Assembly: GCF_024139115.2 (NCBI RefSeq)
Contig: NC_085141.1
Coordinates: forward strand, 429,244,338 to 429,308,337
Length of the DNA: 64,000 nt
Origin: Armigeres subalbatus
Taxonomy: Eukaryota; Arthropoda; Insecta; Diptera; Culicidae
Reading direction: 5' to 3'
The position numbers were made by a program, and so were the translations under genes. Positions within the stretch are counted from its first letter, which is position 1, and every line of letters starts with the position of its first letter. The notes beneath the pieces were generated by a model. That model was not told where the DNA came from and searched no databases. It saw nothing but the letters and a program-made list of their open reading frames with translations. Below are positions 10,325-21,560 of this stretch, piece by piece.

Positions 10325-13300
10325 TTAAAATTGCAAATGAAAATCTTTCATTTTTTCTGGAAGACGAATCGTCCTTTTCGGTCGGTCTGATTTGGTCGGT
10401 ATAACGGGAGAAACCCTTTTCGATTTAGAGCCGATGTCCGTTCTTGTCATCGTAGTCATCGTCGGTGTTGAGTCACTTGATGATTGTTGCATAACCGTAG
10501 GTAGCAGCGGTGGTGATGATGAGGTGGTTGCTTCAACATGAAATGAAGGTAAACACTCCGTCGATGTACCTTCGTCTTGTTGTGAGCTACACGGATTGAC
10601 GCTCGAAATCGGTTCAGGATGCCGCATTTCACGGCTAGGTTGCGTATTGGGCTCCTTACGAGGCTTCAAATGGACCAACGAACGACGATAATTAGTTCCG
10701 TTTACGTTCACTGTGTATGACCTGTCATTTAACCGGTGGGATACAGCTCCTGGACTCCACTCCTTTGACGATTCAGGATGCAGTTGAACGTAGACTGGAG
10801 ATCCTATTTCTAATTCAGGTAAGTTTCTTGTCTTTTGTCATAGTGTAGTTTAGCGCGCTTACGGTTCTCTTCAATTTTAGCCGGTACATTTTCGACCACT
10901 TTTGGAAGAAGATTAGCGGCGGCGGTAAGGAACGCCACAACGAGTGGAACGCGAAAACAGTCGTGCCACTGGGCTGGAGCCAATCTTGTTTGGGATGTTC
11001 CGCCAATGAAGAAGAGCATACCAGAAGTCATTACCACTCTCCTCGGCTTTCTTCATAAGATGTTTAGCGATTTTTACAGCCGCCTCCGCTTTTCCGTTGG
11101 CCTGTTGATGGTGTGGAGACGATGAAGTCAATTCAAAATCCCAATCAGCCGCAAACTTCTTCATTTTTTGACTTGAAAAATTCGTTCCATTGTCGGTCAC
11201 GACTCTTTGCGGTACTCCATAGCGGCTGAAATTTTGTTTGCAAGCGATAATAACAGAATCGGGGCTCAAATCGTTCAGGCGGTTCACCTCAAAAAAGTCT
11301 GAAAAGTGGTCCACAGTTATCAGAAACTTGCCTTTCACGCCATTCACCTGTGCGAAAAAAACGTCCATAGACACGAGCTGAAACGGGTGAATGGGAATCT
11401 CGTGACTCTTCATTGAAGGATTCGGTTGTGACGCAGCAAACTTTGCACAGATACCACAGGTTTTCACCGTTTCCTTAATTTGACAGGCCATACCAGGCCA
11501 GAACAGGTTGGCCCTTGCCAATCTCAACGTCGATTCCATGCCATTGTGACTAGCGTGACATTTCTCCACTAACTTCTTCCGCAACGAATGTGGAATAAGA
11601 ATACGATCATTACGGAAGATCAAGCCATCCTGCGTTGACAATTCGCTCCGATAACCGTAATACATTTTAACACTGTCTGGAACGCTCTCGACTTTCATCG
11701 GCCACCCATTTTGGATGTATTCAACGATCAGCTGCATTGTTGGATCTGCTTCTGTTTCTTGAATTATTTCATCCAGTCGGGTACTGGTAACAGAAAGATA
11801 GTTGCTCAGTTTCATCTCTTGAATGGCTTCGAAAATTTTAAAAATATTCTTCTTGCTGTATTCAACTTGTGAATCCACGTTTGGTAATGGAGCGCGGGAC
11901 AACGCATCAGCAATTACATTATTCTTTCCGGTAACAAATTCCAGGGAAAGATTGTATCGTTGGAGATTCAGGAGCATATGTTGCAATCGACGTGGAGCGC
12001 ACAGTAGTGGTTTCTTGAAAATCGATAGCAGCGGCTTGTGATCAGTTTTCACAGTAGCTTTTGGGTTACCAACAATCAATTGATCGAACCGTATACATGC
12101 AAAGACTATGGCCAATAACTCCTTCTCGATTTGGGCGTAATTCTTCTCCGTTGATGTCAAAGTTCTTGAAGCATATCCTATAACAGCATTTTCCTGGAAT
12201 ACCGCCACGCCGAGGCCAATACTGCTAGCATCACATTCTATGGTGATTGGTTGGTTCACGTCGTAATAACGTAGCGTTGTGATGTCCGATACCAAGTTCT
12301 TGACGTGCTTGAATTCCGCTTCTTCTACAGATGTCCAACTCCACGGTTTAGCTTCGTATAATTTGGCGTAGACTGGTCATATTGGCGGTGAGGTTCCGAA
12401 TAAAACGGCCCAAATATGTCACCATACCTATGAACCTATGAAGCTCTTTTTATTCAGCGGTGTTGGATACTTACGAATAGCTTCGATTTTTGACTCATCT
12501 GGTTTGAGACCTTCATCGGTGAGCAAGTGTCCATAAAACATAACTGACTTTTCACAAAGTTTCAGTTTGGATTTGTTGAGTTTGATGTTATGTTGTTCCA
12601 AACGACAAAGCAATTTTTCAGGCAAGCATTGTGGTTTGCTAGTGCCTCTTCGATGGAATTTCCAACTCCGAACAATAGCAAATCATCCGCGATACACTCT
12701 ACACCTTCCAATCCCTCGATTGCTTCCTGTAGTTTAATTTGGAAGATTTCCGGAGCTGATGCAATGCCAAATGGTAAACGCGTCCATCGGTATCGACCAA
12801 ACGGAGTCCAGAATGTGGTTAACTTGCTGCTTTTTTCGTCTAACACTACGTGCCAAAATCCTTTTCGAGTATCCATTGTGGAAAAAACCTTCGCCTTGCC
12901 CAATTCCGGCAATATCTCGTCCAGAGTAACGAACTGAAGATTAGGTCTCATAAGCGCCTTGTTGAGATGAATTGGATCCAGACAAATTCTGATCCCTGCC
13001 TTTGATCCGCCTCGTTGAACTATGACTATGTTGCTGATCCAATCGGTATGATTTGTTTCCTTCGTGATTATACCATCCTTCTCAAGCGATTCCAGTTCAA
13101 GTTTCAACTTGTCTCTAAGTGCGATAGGGACCCAACGTGGTGATTGTATCGAGGGTTTAACGGTATGATCAAGCTCCAAACTTACCGTTCCTAGTAGTGT
13201 GCCATAACCACGGAATAGTTCCTCGTGACGTTCGACGATTTTTTGTGCCTCAACTCGATATATGTTGAATAGCTTTTCTGATTCCGCATTCCGTTTGACT

Positions 13301-14651
13301 GCGTTATGCTTTCCAAATGTCACCTCGTTACAAAACTTCACGAGACCAAGTTCACGTGACGCTTTTGCCGACAAGAGCGGACAATGATCTACGTCAACTA
13401 CTTGAAGTACAAGGATAAACTTCTTACCTTGACGGCGACATGGCACTTTTACTTGTCCGAGCACGTTGATTGGATTACCGCCGAAACTTTGAAGACGGAA
13501 CTTTGACGGTAGCATTTGCGGTTCCGGAACTCCCGTGAGCTTTGCCAGAGTAGCATGTCCAATGAGACTCGTATTCGCGCCGGTATCTAATTCACATTTT
13601 ATTTTCTTCCACGATTCGTTAAACTTCAAGTTCACTTCTGCCACAACGCTTCCTCCGTTTCCCGAGTTGTCGAAAATTTTCCCGATCTCGCACTCTTCTT
13701 CGGATGCTTCCGGCGATGCTTCACTAGCTGAGTCACCATCAGAATCCGTATCACTGTAATCTTCTTTCACTTCTTTAACTCTTCTTGTTTTACGACTCTT
13801 CGATCTTTCGGAAAACTTGCAGACCTTCTCAAAATGGTTCTTACCCTTGCATTTGTGGCACCGTTTGCCCAAGGCAGGACAGACACCTTTAGCAAACTCG
13901 TGTGTATCACCGCAGAATTTGCAACGTAGTAGCCTCTGATTAGACGAACTTCTTACTTTTGTCACTTTATTCACTTCTGGGATTCCAAGCTCGTGTGCCC
14001 TTTTGGCAGCAATTTCTTCAGCTCTGCACAAATCAATAGCTTTCTCGAGTGTTATGTCCGTAATCGTCAACATTTTTGTACGAAGTTTAGGCCACTTGTT
14101 AGCTGTTACAATCTTATAAGCTAGAAGTTCCTTCTCTAGAACTCCCAGCTTGGCCACTTTAGCAAGTACTTTTAACCTGGTACTAAATCGTCTATTGATT
14201 CGCCAGTCGTTTGTCCAGCCGAGAAAAAATCAAGTCGATCTATGATTAGATTCCTTTTAGCGATCACCTTATCCTTGATGGCTGCGAGAGCTGCTTGTGG
14301 ATCAGTTTTCTGTTGCGCCGTAAGCTCGAAGTTGAAGAACTTTTTCCTCGCCGGCTCGCCGATTACGGTTAACAGAAAACTCACTATTCTTTCATTATCC
14401 GTAGCTGGCCACTTGTCCATACCGATAGCTTTCGAGTAATTTTCCCAGCTTCGCTCGAAAAATTCAAAATTTTCTGACATGTCACCTTCCAATTCCAGTG
14501 GCGACGGCTGAGGAATGGGAACACCTGATGTACTCGCCTGTAGTTGCGTGGCTGGATCAGCTGGTCTATTTGCGGCCACTACTGAATTCATGAGCTGTGA
14601 AAAGATTCTGGTTTGATGTTCCAGAAACATCCGAAATTGATCTCCATCCAT
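10325..14651 (-). pseudogene. gypsy gag-pol with several single-base frameshifts
   Basis: Gag starts at ATG 14651 (MDGDQFRMFLEHQTR). After a frameshift near 14170 it continues through two zinc knuckles (CKFCGDTHEF.., CHKCKGKNHFEKVCK; about 13920-13800). The protease follows (ELDTGANTSLIG, about 13580), then reverse transcriptase with LPFGIASAPE and CIADDLLLFG (about 12780-12670). Frameshifts near 12600, 12440 and 12350 break RT. RNase H (TIECDASSIGLGV, about 12240) and integrase follow, with a CGIC zinc finger and DDE motifs VTDNGTNFSS and QANGKAEAAVK (about 11460-11070). Frameshifts near 10930 and 10815 separate the C-terminal tail (10325-10711), which ends in a basic SDRPKRTIRLPEKMKDF block. 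Apart from the shifts, all domains look normal. Confidence 0.9.
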
Positions 14652-14807
14652 GTCGATGAGGATTCACTGATCACTTTTTTCGCTTCTCAAAATGGCCGCC
14701 GTTGCGACTTAACACTACCGAATTATTATTATTTTTTTTTATCAAAGAAAATTGTCCGATTATTTTCGCGATTTCACTCGATGACGCCGAAAATACTTAG
14801 AAGCATG

Positions 14808-14825
14808 CGATTACTTCTGACACCA
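14808..14825 (-). promoter_or_regulatory. Probable tRNA primer-binding site
   Basis: Directly after the 5' LTR the minus strand reads TGGTGTCAGAAGTAATCG. The leading TGG would pair with the CCA end of a tRNA, as in other LTR elements. The particular tRNA was not determined. Confidence 0.65.
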
Positions 14826-15023
14826 TGTTTGTTATAGTTAAAAGTCCGGTTTAGCGTTTAATATCATTAACTTTATTCAAAACATATCTGAACACACCGG
14901 TAACTAAAACGATAATGATGGCGGATGTATCGATGCTGTTCATTCGATCGCATAGCGGAAACGCTACAAAGGGTTCACCAATAGCACGGCGGGAAACACA
15001 ACGAGGGGTTGGTCAATACCACA
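14826..15023 (-). repeat. 5' LTR of the gypsy element
   Basis: 198 bp. On the element's own strand it starts TGTGGTATTGACC and ends CTATAACAAACA. It is identical to the copy at 10109-10306. Confidence 0.93.
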
Positions 15024-15332
15024 AAACATATGAAATCATTTAACTATCTAGTGCCTAGTTTTAGTAAATAAATTATTCTTACGTGTATGCTTTATTTCTG
15101 GCGGGGAATTAGAATCAAATCGAAGAAATCGGAATAAACCAACGAAAACCTTTTAATTTTCTGCTCAAAATTGCACTTTCAAGCAGAAAACAATAATAAA
15201 CATTGAAGTTTCAGCTTCACTATAGAGTCTGTCAAAAAAGTTCAAGATATATATGAAAGGTGAGGGGTGTGCAAAATGACACGGTGGCGAAATCGTTATC
15301 GAAATCTGAGGACAGCGAAATTAATATCAGTG
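15024..15332. other. Flank of the gypsy insertion, no gene seen
   Basis: This is the continuation of the pre-insertion site, upstream of the minus-strand ORF that ends at 10063. AT-rich, with no supported ORF or repeat. Confidence 0.5.
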
Positions 15333-15703
15333 GGGTCTGTTCAAATATTACGTAACGCGAAAAACGTTGTTTTTAAGAACCCCCCACCCCCTCGTAACAA
15401 TCTGTAACAAAATTTAGAACTACCCCCACCCCTATGCGTAACGCGTAACAAATACATTTTTTTGAAAATATCTTGTTTTTGGTAGAATTTGAACCACGAT
15501 ACAATAAATTATTATTTTTTGTATATTTTATGCTATTTTGAAAACAATAACTATTTTTTGAAAAATTTAAATATTTTTTCTCAATTGTTACGCGTAACAA
15601 TTTCTCGAAGAACCCCCACCCCCTATATTTTGCGTAACAAATCGTAACAAAAATAAAACAACCCCCCACCCCCTATTGCGTTACGTAATATTTGAACAGA
15701 CCC
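15333..15703. mobile_element. MITE with GGGTCTGTTCAAATATTACG ends
   Basis: The left end GGGTCTGTTCAAATATTACG and the right end CGTAATATTTGAACAGACCC are perfect inverted repeats, continuing as TAACGC/GCGTTA. AGTG (or CAGTG, depending on the boundary) is present on both sides as a candidate target duplication. The interior is built of repeated CCCCCACCCC and GTAACAA blocks, so the ORFs inside are not genes. Confidence 0.9.
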
Positions 15704-16455
15704 AGTGAAGTCTAAGTGGAGAAAAAAATCGCAATAACATGTCGTTGAATTATTCATACCATTGCATTCTAAGCATGAAATGCTGACGAAAACACGAATG
15801 AAAAGTAAAACGCAGGGGAAGACACTCGAATCTTTTGATTCGATTTCATTTTCAATTTTTTTGTAAATCTTTTTAAATCATTTAAATCTTTTTGAATCTC
15901 GCTTTTTTAATCCCGCCTACATTCTTGTTTCAGTGTACATATACAGTACATCTGTCAAACAATCTTGTTTTTGTTTTCTTTCAAAGAGTTTGTTGTTTTA
16001 AATTATTATTTATATTTATTTTTATTAAATTTATGAAAAAATCCCATTTATTTAAGAATATTCAGCAATTTTCGGTATGGATACGAGTTCAAAACTTATT
16101 ATCGATCCGACGCGCACCGGCTGGTACCGAATAAGATGCTGCCTATCCGGTTTTTCGGAACCAGGAAACGTACATGATTATTTACAGAATCTCCAATCGG
16201 CAGGAGCTTGGTGCGCTTGGAGCTCTAAGAAAAAATTGTGGAGGACAAGGCATTACACACTGCAACTACCAACTGCTTCAACTAGGGAAAAAAGAACAAG
16301 CTAATTGCTATGCATCCCGAGAAAGCATGGTCAAAGGAGAATCAGGCAGGGTCGATACCGAGAGTGTAGCAGGAGATTCATGAAAGAAGACTCGAAGAAC
16401 ATGGCGCGTGACGCCAGAGATCGAAGACCCGAACAAAATGACGGCTCCACGGTAG
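15704..16455. other. Unassigned, no gene supported
   Basis: AT-rich to 16060. Then 16075-16400 has overlapping short ORFs in two frames without any recognisable domain or splice structure. Confidence 0.45.
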
Positions 16456-16930
16456 CTAGGTAAAGAGGAATTCATCCAGGAATTTCACTAGGGCTTCCAT
16501 TAGGAATTTCTCATGGAATTCGTTTTAAATTCTATCTGGAACTTCATAAGGACAAGAACTGCATCAACTCCTCCAGGAACCTCATTAATTTCAGCTGGAA
16601 TTCCTCCCAGAAGTCAATCAGTAATTTCTACAGCCTACCAAAACTCCGCCAAGAAACCTCATGAATTCCATCGGCAATTTCTCCAGGAATTTCAGTAGGA
16701 GTTACTATAGGAATTTTAAGTGGAATTCCTCCAGAAATTTTACTAGATATTCCATAGGGAAAAATTTCTATAAGACATCTTGGAGGAATTCTTGGAGAAT
16801 GTACAAATTACTGATTGAAATTTCGGAAGTATTTCTTAGGAAATCCTTGAGATAATTCCTTAGGAAATCCTCCAGAAATTCTCAAAGGAATCCTTCAGAG
16901 ATTCCCACAGGAATCCTCCAGGGATTCCCA
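16456..16930. repeat. Degenerate GGAATTCC-type minisatellite
   Basis: Diverged tandem units such as CATTAGGAATTTCTC and CCAGGAATTTCAGTAGGAG with a period of roughly 20-24 bp. It grades into the better-preserved 23-bp array to the right. Small ORFs are repeat artefacts. Confidence 0.75.
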
Positions 16931-17099
16931 CAGCACAACAAACAATTTCAGCTGTACAAGCTACCCAACAAACAATTTAAGCTGAAGAAGACTATTTTCG
17001 GTTGAATAAGCGCTCTATCAGCTTCCAATACTTGTTGGGTAATTTTTCAGCTGATGAAGCTTATTTTCAAGCCCTTTTTCAGCTTCCAATGTTTGTTGG
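16931..17099. mobile_element. Insert with CAACAAACA / TGTTTGTTGG ends
   Basis: This non-minisatellite insert interrupts the array. CAACAAACAATTTCAGCTG near its left edge is mirrored by CAGCTTCCAATGTTTGTTGG at its right edge, and AGCTGAAGAAG-like motifs repeat inside. Probably a small inverted-repeat element. Confidence 0.5.
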
Positions 17100-17592
17100 A
17101 AGGAATCCTCCAGGGATTCCCAAAGGAATCCTCCACGAAATCCCACAAGAATCCTCCGCGGATTTCACAGGAATCCTCCAGAAATTCCCACAGGAATCCT
17201 CCAGCTGGCAGCACAACTCAGACTCCAGGGATTCCCGAAGGAACCCTCCAGGGATTGCCGAAGGAATCCTCCAGGGATTCCCGAAGGAATCCTCCAGGGA
17301 TTCCCGAAGGAATCCTCCAGGGATTCCCGAAGGAATCCTCCAGGGATTCCCGAAGGAATCCTCCAGGGATTCCCGAAGGAATCCTCCAGGGATTAAAGAA
17401 GGAATCCTCCAGGGATTCCCGAAGGAATCCTCCAGGGATTCCCGAAGGAATCCTCCAGGGATTCCCGAAGGAATCCTCCAGGGATTCCCGAAGGAATCCT
17501 CCAGGGATTCCCGAAGGAATCCTCCAGGGATTCCCGAAGGAATCCTCCAGGGATTCCCGAAGGAATCCTCCAGGGGTTCCCAAAGAAGAAGG
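17100..17592 (+). repeat. 23-bp hairpin minisatellite, left (forward) block
   Basis: Unit GGATTCCCGAAGGAATCC plus TCCAG. About 15 near-perfect copies occupy 17220-17580, with diverged copies before that. Within each unit GGATTCC and GGAATCC are exact inverted repeats around a 4-base CGAA loop. The orientation switches at about 17590. Confidence 0.97.
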
Positions 17593-19900
17593 ATTCCTCC
17601 GTGAATCCCTGGAGGATTCCGGTGGGAATCCCTGGAGGATTCCGGTGGGAATCCCTGGAGGATTCCGGTGGGAATCCCTGGAGGATTCCGGTGGGAATCC
17701 CTGGAGGATTCCTTCGGGAATCCCTGGAGGATTCCTTCGAGAATCCCTGGAGGATTCCTTCGGGAATCCCTGGAGGATTCCTGTGGGAATCCCTGGAGGA
17801 TTCCGGTGGGAATCCCTGGAGGATTCCGGTGGGAATCCCTGGAGGATTCCGGTGGGAATCCCTGGAGGATTCCTTCGGGAATCCCTGGAGGATTCCTTCG
17901 GGAATCCCTGGAGGATTCCTTCGGGAATCCCTGGAGGATTCCTTCGGGAATCCCTGGAGGATTCCTTCGGGAATCCTCGGAGGATTCCTTCGGGAATCCT
18001 TGGAGGATTCCTTCGGGAATCCTTGGAGGATTCCTTCAATCCCTGGAGGATTCCTTCGAATCCTGGAGGATTCCTTCGACTCCCTGGAGGATTCCTTCGG
18101 GAATCCCTGGAGGATTCCTTCGGGAATCCCTGGAGGATTCCTTCGGGAATCCCTGGAGGATTCCTTCGGGAATCCCTGGAGGATTCCTTCGGGAATCCCT
18201 GGAGGATTCCTTCGGGAATCCCTGGAGGATTCCTTCGGGAATCCCTGGAGGATTCCTTCGGGAATCCCTGGAGGATTCCTTCGGGAATCCCTGGAGGATT
18301 CCTTCGGGAATCCCTGGAGGATTCCTTCGGGAATCCCTGGAGGATTCCTTCGGGAATCCCTGGAGGATTCCTTCGGGAATCCCTGGAGGATTCCTTCGGG
18401 AATCCCTGGAGGATTCCTTCGGGAATCCCTGGAGGATTCCTTCGGGAATCCCTGGAGGATTCCTTCGGGAATCCCTGGAGGATTTATTCCTTCGGGAATC
18501 CCTGGAGGATTTATTCCTTCGGGAATCCCTGGAGGATTTATTCCTTCGGGAATCCCTGGAGGATTTATTCCTTCGGGAATCCCTGGAGGATTTATTCCTT
18601 CGGGAATCCCTGGAGGATTTATTCCTTCGGGAATCCCTGGAGGATTTATTCCTTCGGGAATCCCTGGAGGATTTATTCCTTCGGGAATCCCTGGAGGATT
18701 TATTCCTTCGGGAATCCCTGGAGGATTTATTCCTTCGGGAATCCCTGGAGGATTCCTTCGGGAATCCCTGGAGGATTCCTTCGGGAATCCCTGGAGGATT
18801 CCTTCGGGAATCCCTGGAGGATTCCTTCGGGAATCCCTGGAGGATTCCTTCGGGAATTCCTGAAGGATTCCTTCGGGAATCCTTGAAGGATTCCTTCGGG
18901 AATCCTTGAAGGATTCCTTCGGGAATCCTTGAAGGATTCCTTCGGGAATCCTTGGAGGATTCCTTCGGGAATCCCTGGAGGATTCCTTCGGGAATCCCTG
19001 GAGGATTCCTTCGGGAATCCCTGGAGGATTCCTTCGGGAATCCCTGGAGGATTCCTTCGGGAATCCCTGGAGGATTCCTTCGGGAATCCCTGGAGGATTC
19101 CTTCGGGAATCCCTGGAGGATTCCTTCGGGAATCCCTGGAGGATTCCTTCGGGAATCCATGGAGGATTCCTTCTTCTTTGGGAATCCATGGAAGATTCCT
19201 TCTTCTTTGGGAATCCATGGAGGATTCCTTCTTCTTTGGGAATCCATGGAGGATTCCTTCTTCTTTGGGAATCCCTGGAGGATTCCAGTGGGAATCCCTG
19301 GAGGATTCCTGTGGGAATCCCTGGAGGATTCCGGTGGGAATCCCTGGAGGATTCCTGTGAGAATCCCTGGAGGAGTCCTGTGGGAATCTCTAGAGGATTC
19401 CTGTGGGAATTCCTAGAGGATTCCTGTGGGAATCCCTAGAGGATTCCTGTGGGAATCCCTGTATGATTCCTTTGGGAATCCCTGTATGATTCCTTTGGGA
19501 ATCCCTGGATGATTCCTCTGGGAATCCCTGTATGATTCCTTTGGGAATCCCTGGAGGATTCCTTCGGGATTCTCTGTAGGAATTCTTCGGGAATTTCTGG
19601 AGGATTCCTTAGGGAGTCCCTGGAGGTTTTTTTTTTGTGGGAATCCTTGAAGGATTTCTTGGGGATTCTCTGGAGGATTCCTTTGGAAATCCCTGGATGG
19701 TTGCTTTGGGAGGCCCGGGAGATTCCTTTGAGAATCCCGTGGAGGATTCTTTTGGGAGCATCTGGAGTTTTTTTTTTTTGAATCCTTGAAGGATTTCTTT
19801 TGGAATAATTGGAATATTCCTTTGAGAATCCCTGGAGGATTTCAAGGGTATTCCTGGAGTATTCCTTTTCGAATTCTTGGAAAATTCCTGTGAGGATCAC
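17593..19900 (-). repeat. 23-bp hairpin minisatellite, right (inverted) block with 27- and 29-bp variants
   Basis: Units are the reverse complement of the left block: GGATTCC-TTCG-GGAATCC plus CTGGA. The 4-base loop varies (TTCG, GGTG, TGTG, AGTG) while the 7-bp stem is kept. Sub-blocks: mixed loops at 17593-17867; TTCG at 17868-18480; ten nearly identical 27-bp units with an extra TTTA at 18482-18735; 23-bp units again at 18740-19150; four 29-bp units with CTTCTTCTTT at 19150-19265; increasingly diverged copies to about 19900. Because 23 is not a multiple of 3 and the unit lacks stop triplets, long overlapping ORFs (up to 610 codons) appear on both strands. They are not called as genes. Confidence 0.97.
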
Positions 19901-21560
19901 TGAAGGGCAACGTTGGGAATCCCTGGAGGATACTGTTGGCAGTCTAAAAGATACTGTTTCGCCGGAACATTCCTGTCCGGATTGCTGGGGAATTTCGGTT
20001 CGGATTACTGAGAAATTGTCGTCCGCATCGTTGGAGAATTGCTCTCTGGATCGCAGAGGGATTGCTGTCTAGATCGCAGGGAGATTCCTATCCGTACCGT
20101 TGGTGAGTTGCTGACCTGACCCCAAGAGGATTCCTGTCCGTATCGCTGGGGAATTGATGTCCGGATCGCTTGGGGATTCCTATCCGAATCTCGAGGGGAT
20201 TTTTGTCCGGATCGCTGGTGATCGACTGTCCGATTCGCATGCGGATTCCTGTCCAGATCGCTTGAAAATTGCTGTCCGGATCACTGGAGAATTGCTGTCC
20301 GCATCGTTGGGAATTGGTGTCCGCATCATTGGAAATTGCTATCTGGATCAAAGGGGGATTCCTGTCAAAATAGCTGTGAGATTGCTGTCCGGATCGCTGG
20401 AAAATAGCTGTTTCAATCACTGGGGAATTCTCGCTTAACTTTTCAAAAGGACCTAAGTAACATTTTTTTCATGAATTAATCTTAATAGTGCAATCAAAAG
20501 CCTTCATATTAGTCTGTTCATTGCAATATTCAGATTAATTCATAAAAAAATGTTACTTAGGTCCTTTTGAAAAGTTAAGCGAGAATAGGTGTCTGGATGG
20601 GATTCTTGTCCGGATCGCTGATGGTGAATTGCTCTCCGAATCGCAAAGGGAATCCTATCCGTATCGTAAAGGTATTCCTGTTTGGTTCGCAGGGAGATTG
20701 CTGTCCGGATCGCTGGAGAATTGCTGTTAGGATCGCAGGGGGATTCCTGTCCGGGTCGCTGAGGATTGCTGTCCGGTTCACAAGGGGATTTCTGTCCAAA
20801 TCGCTAGGGAATTGCTGTGCGGATCGCAGGGGTTCCCTGTCGAAATCGCTGTAAGATTGTTGTCCGGATCGCTGGTGATTGCGGTTCGGTTTACTGAGGA
20901 ATTACTGTCCGGATCATTGGTAGTTTGCTATTCGGATCGCAGAGAGATTCCTGTCCGTATCGTTGGTGAATTGCTGATCTGATCCCAAGAGGATTCCTGT
21001 CCGTATCGCTGGGGAGTTGGTATCCGGATCGCTTGGAGATTCCTGTCCTAATCGCAGGGAGATTTTAGTCCGGATCGCAAGGGGATTCCTGTCCGGAACG
21101 CTGTCCAGATCGCTTGCAAATTGTCCGGATCACTGGAGAATTGCTGTCCGCATCGTTGGGGAATTGCTATCTGGATCAAAAGGGATTCCTGTCAATATCG
21201 CAGTGAGATTGCTGTCAGGATTGCAGGGGTATTCTTGTCCGGATCGCTGGTGAACTGCTGTCTGAATCGCAGGATTCCTATCCGGATTGCAAAGGGATTC
21301 CTGTCTGGATTGCAGGGGGATTGCTGTCCGCATCACTGAGGGATTCCTGTCCGTATCGCTGGGGGATTACTCTCCGAATCGCTTGGGAATTCCTGTTCGG
21401 ATCGCAGGGGGATTATTGTGAAAATCGCTGGCGATTTGCTGTCCGAATAGCAGGGTGTTCGAATCACTGGGAAATTGGTGTCGGAAAGCTGGGAGATTCC
21501 TACCCAGATTGCAGGAGGATTCGGATACCGTTGGAAATTCCTCTGGGAACCGCTAAAGCG
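19901..21560. repeat. Degenerate ~23-24-bp minisatellite, CTGTCCGGATCGC family
   Basis: Tandem, well-diverged units of the type GGGATTCCTGTCCGGATCGC + TGG run through the interval. They share GATTCC and the period of about 23-24 bp with the preceding family, which suggests common origin. ORFs with GSLGDSCPNR-like repeats are artefacts. The array is interrupted by a MITE at 20427-20586. Confidence 0.9.
20427..20586. mobile_element. 160-bp MITE inserted in the minisatellite
   Basis: The left arm starts ATTCTCGCTTAACTTTTCAA and the right arm ends TTGAAAAGTTAAGCGAGAAT. The arms are inverted repeats of about 55 bp, continuing through AGGACCTAAGTAACATTTTT, with a centre of about 45 bp. Minisatellite resumes on both sides. 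Confidence 0.93.

Larger units (their letters stand above)
10109..15023 (-). mobile_element. Ty3/gypsy LTR retrotransposon, full length, ORFs frameshifted
   Basis: It is bounded by two 198-bp direct LTRs (10109-10306 and 14826-15023) that appear identical base for base, beginning TG and ending CA. The 8-bp AAACATAT occurs directly outside both ends (10101-10108 and 15024-15031), consistent with a target duplication, though part of the match could be chance. Internal order on the minus strand is gag, zinc knuckles, protease, reverse transcriptase, RNase H, integrase, which is the Ty3/gypsy order. No env is seen. Identical LTRs imply a recent insertion. Confidence 0.95.

Noticed and set aside
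17054..19360. Long ORFs on both strands (up to 610 codons) in the 23-bp array
   Set aside because: They are generated by a stop-free 23-bp unit, overlap in nearly all frames, and encode only the translated repeat.
1..21560. Regular repeats as a possible CRISPR array
   Set aside because: Units are contiguous with no unique spacers, and introns, SINEs and eukaryotic retroelements show this is animal DNA.
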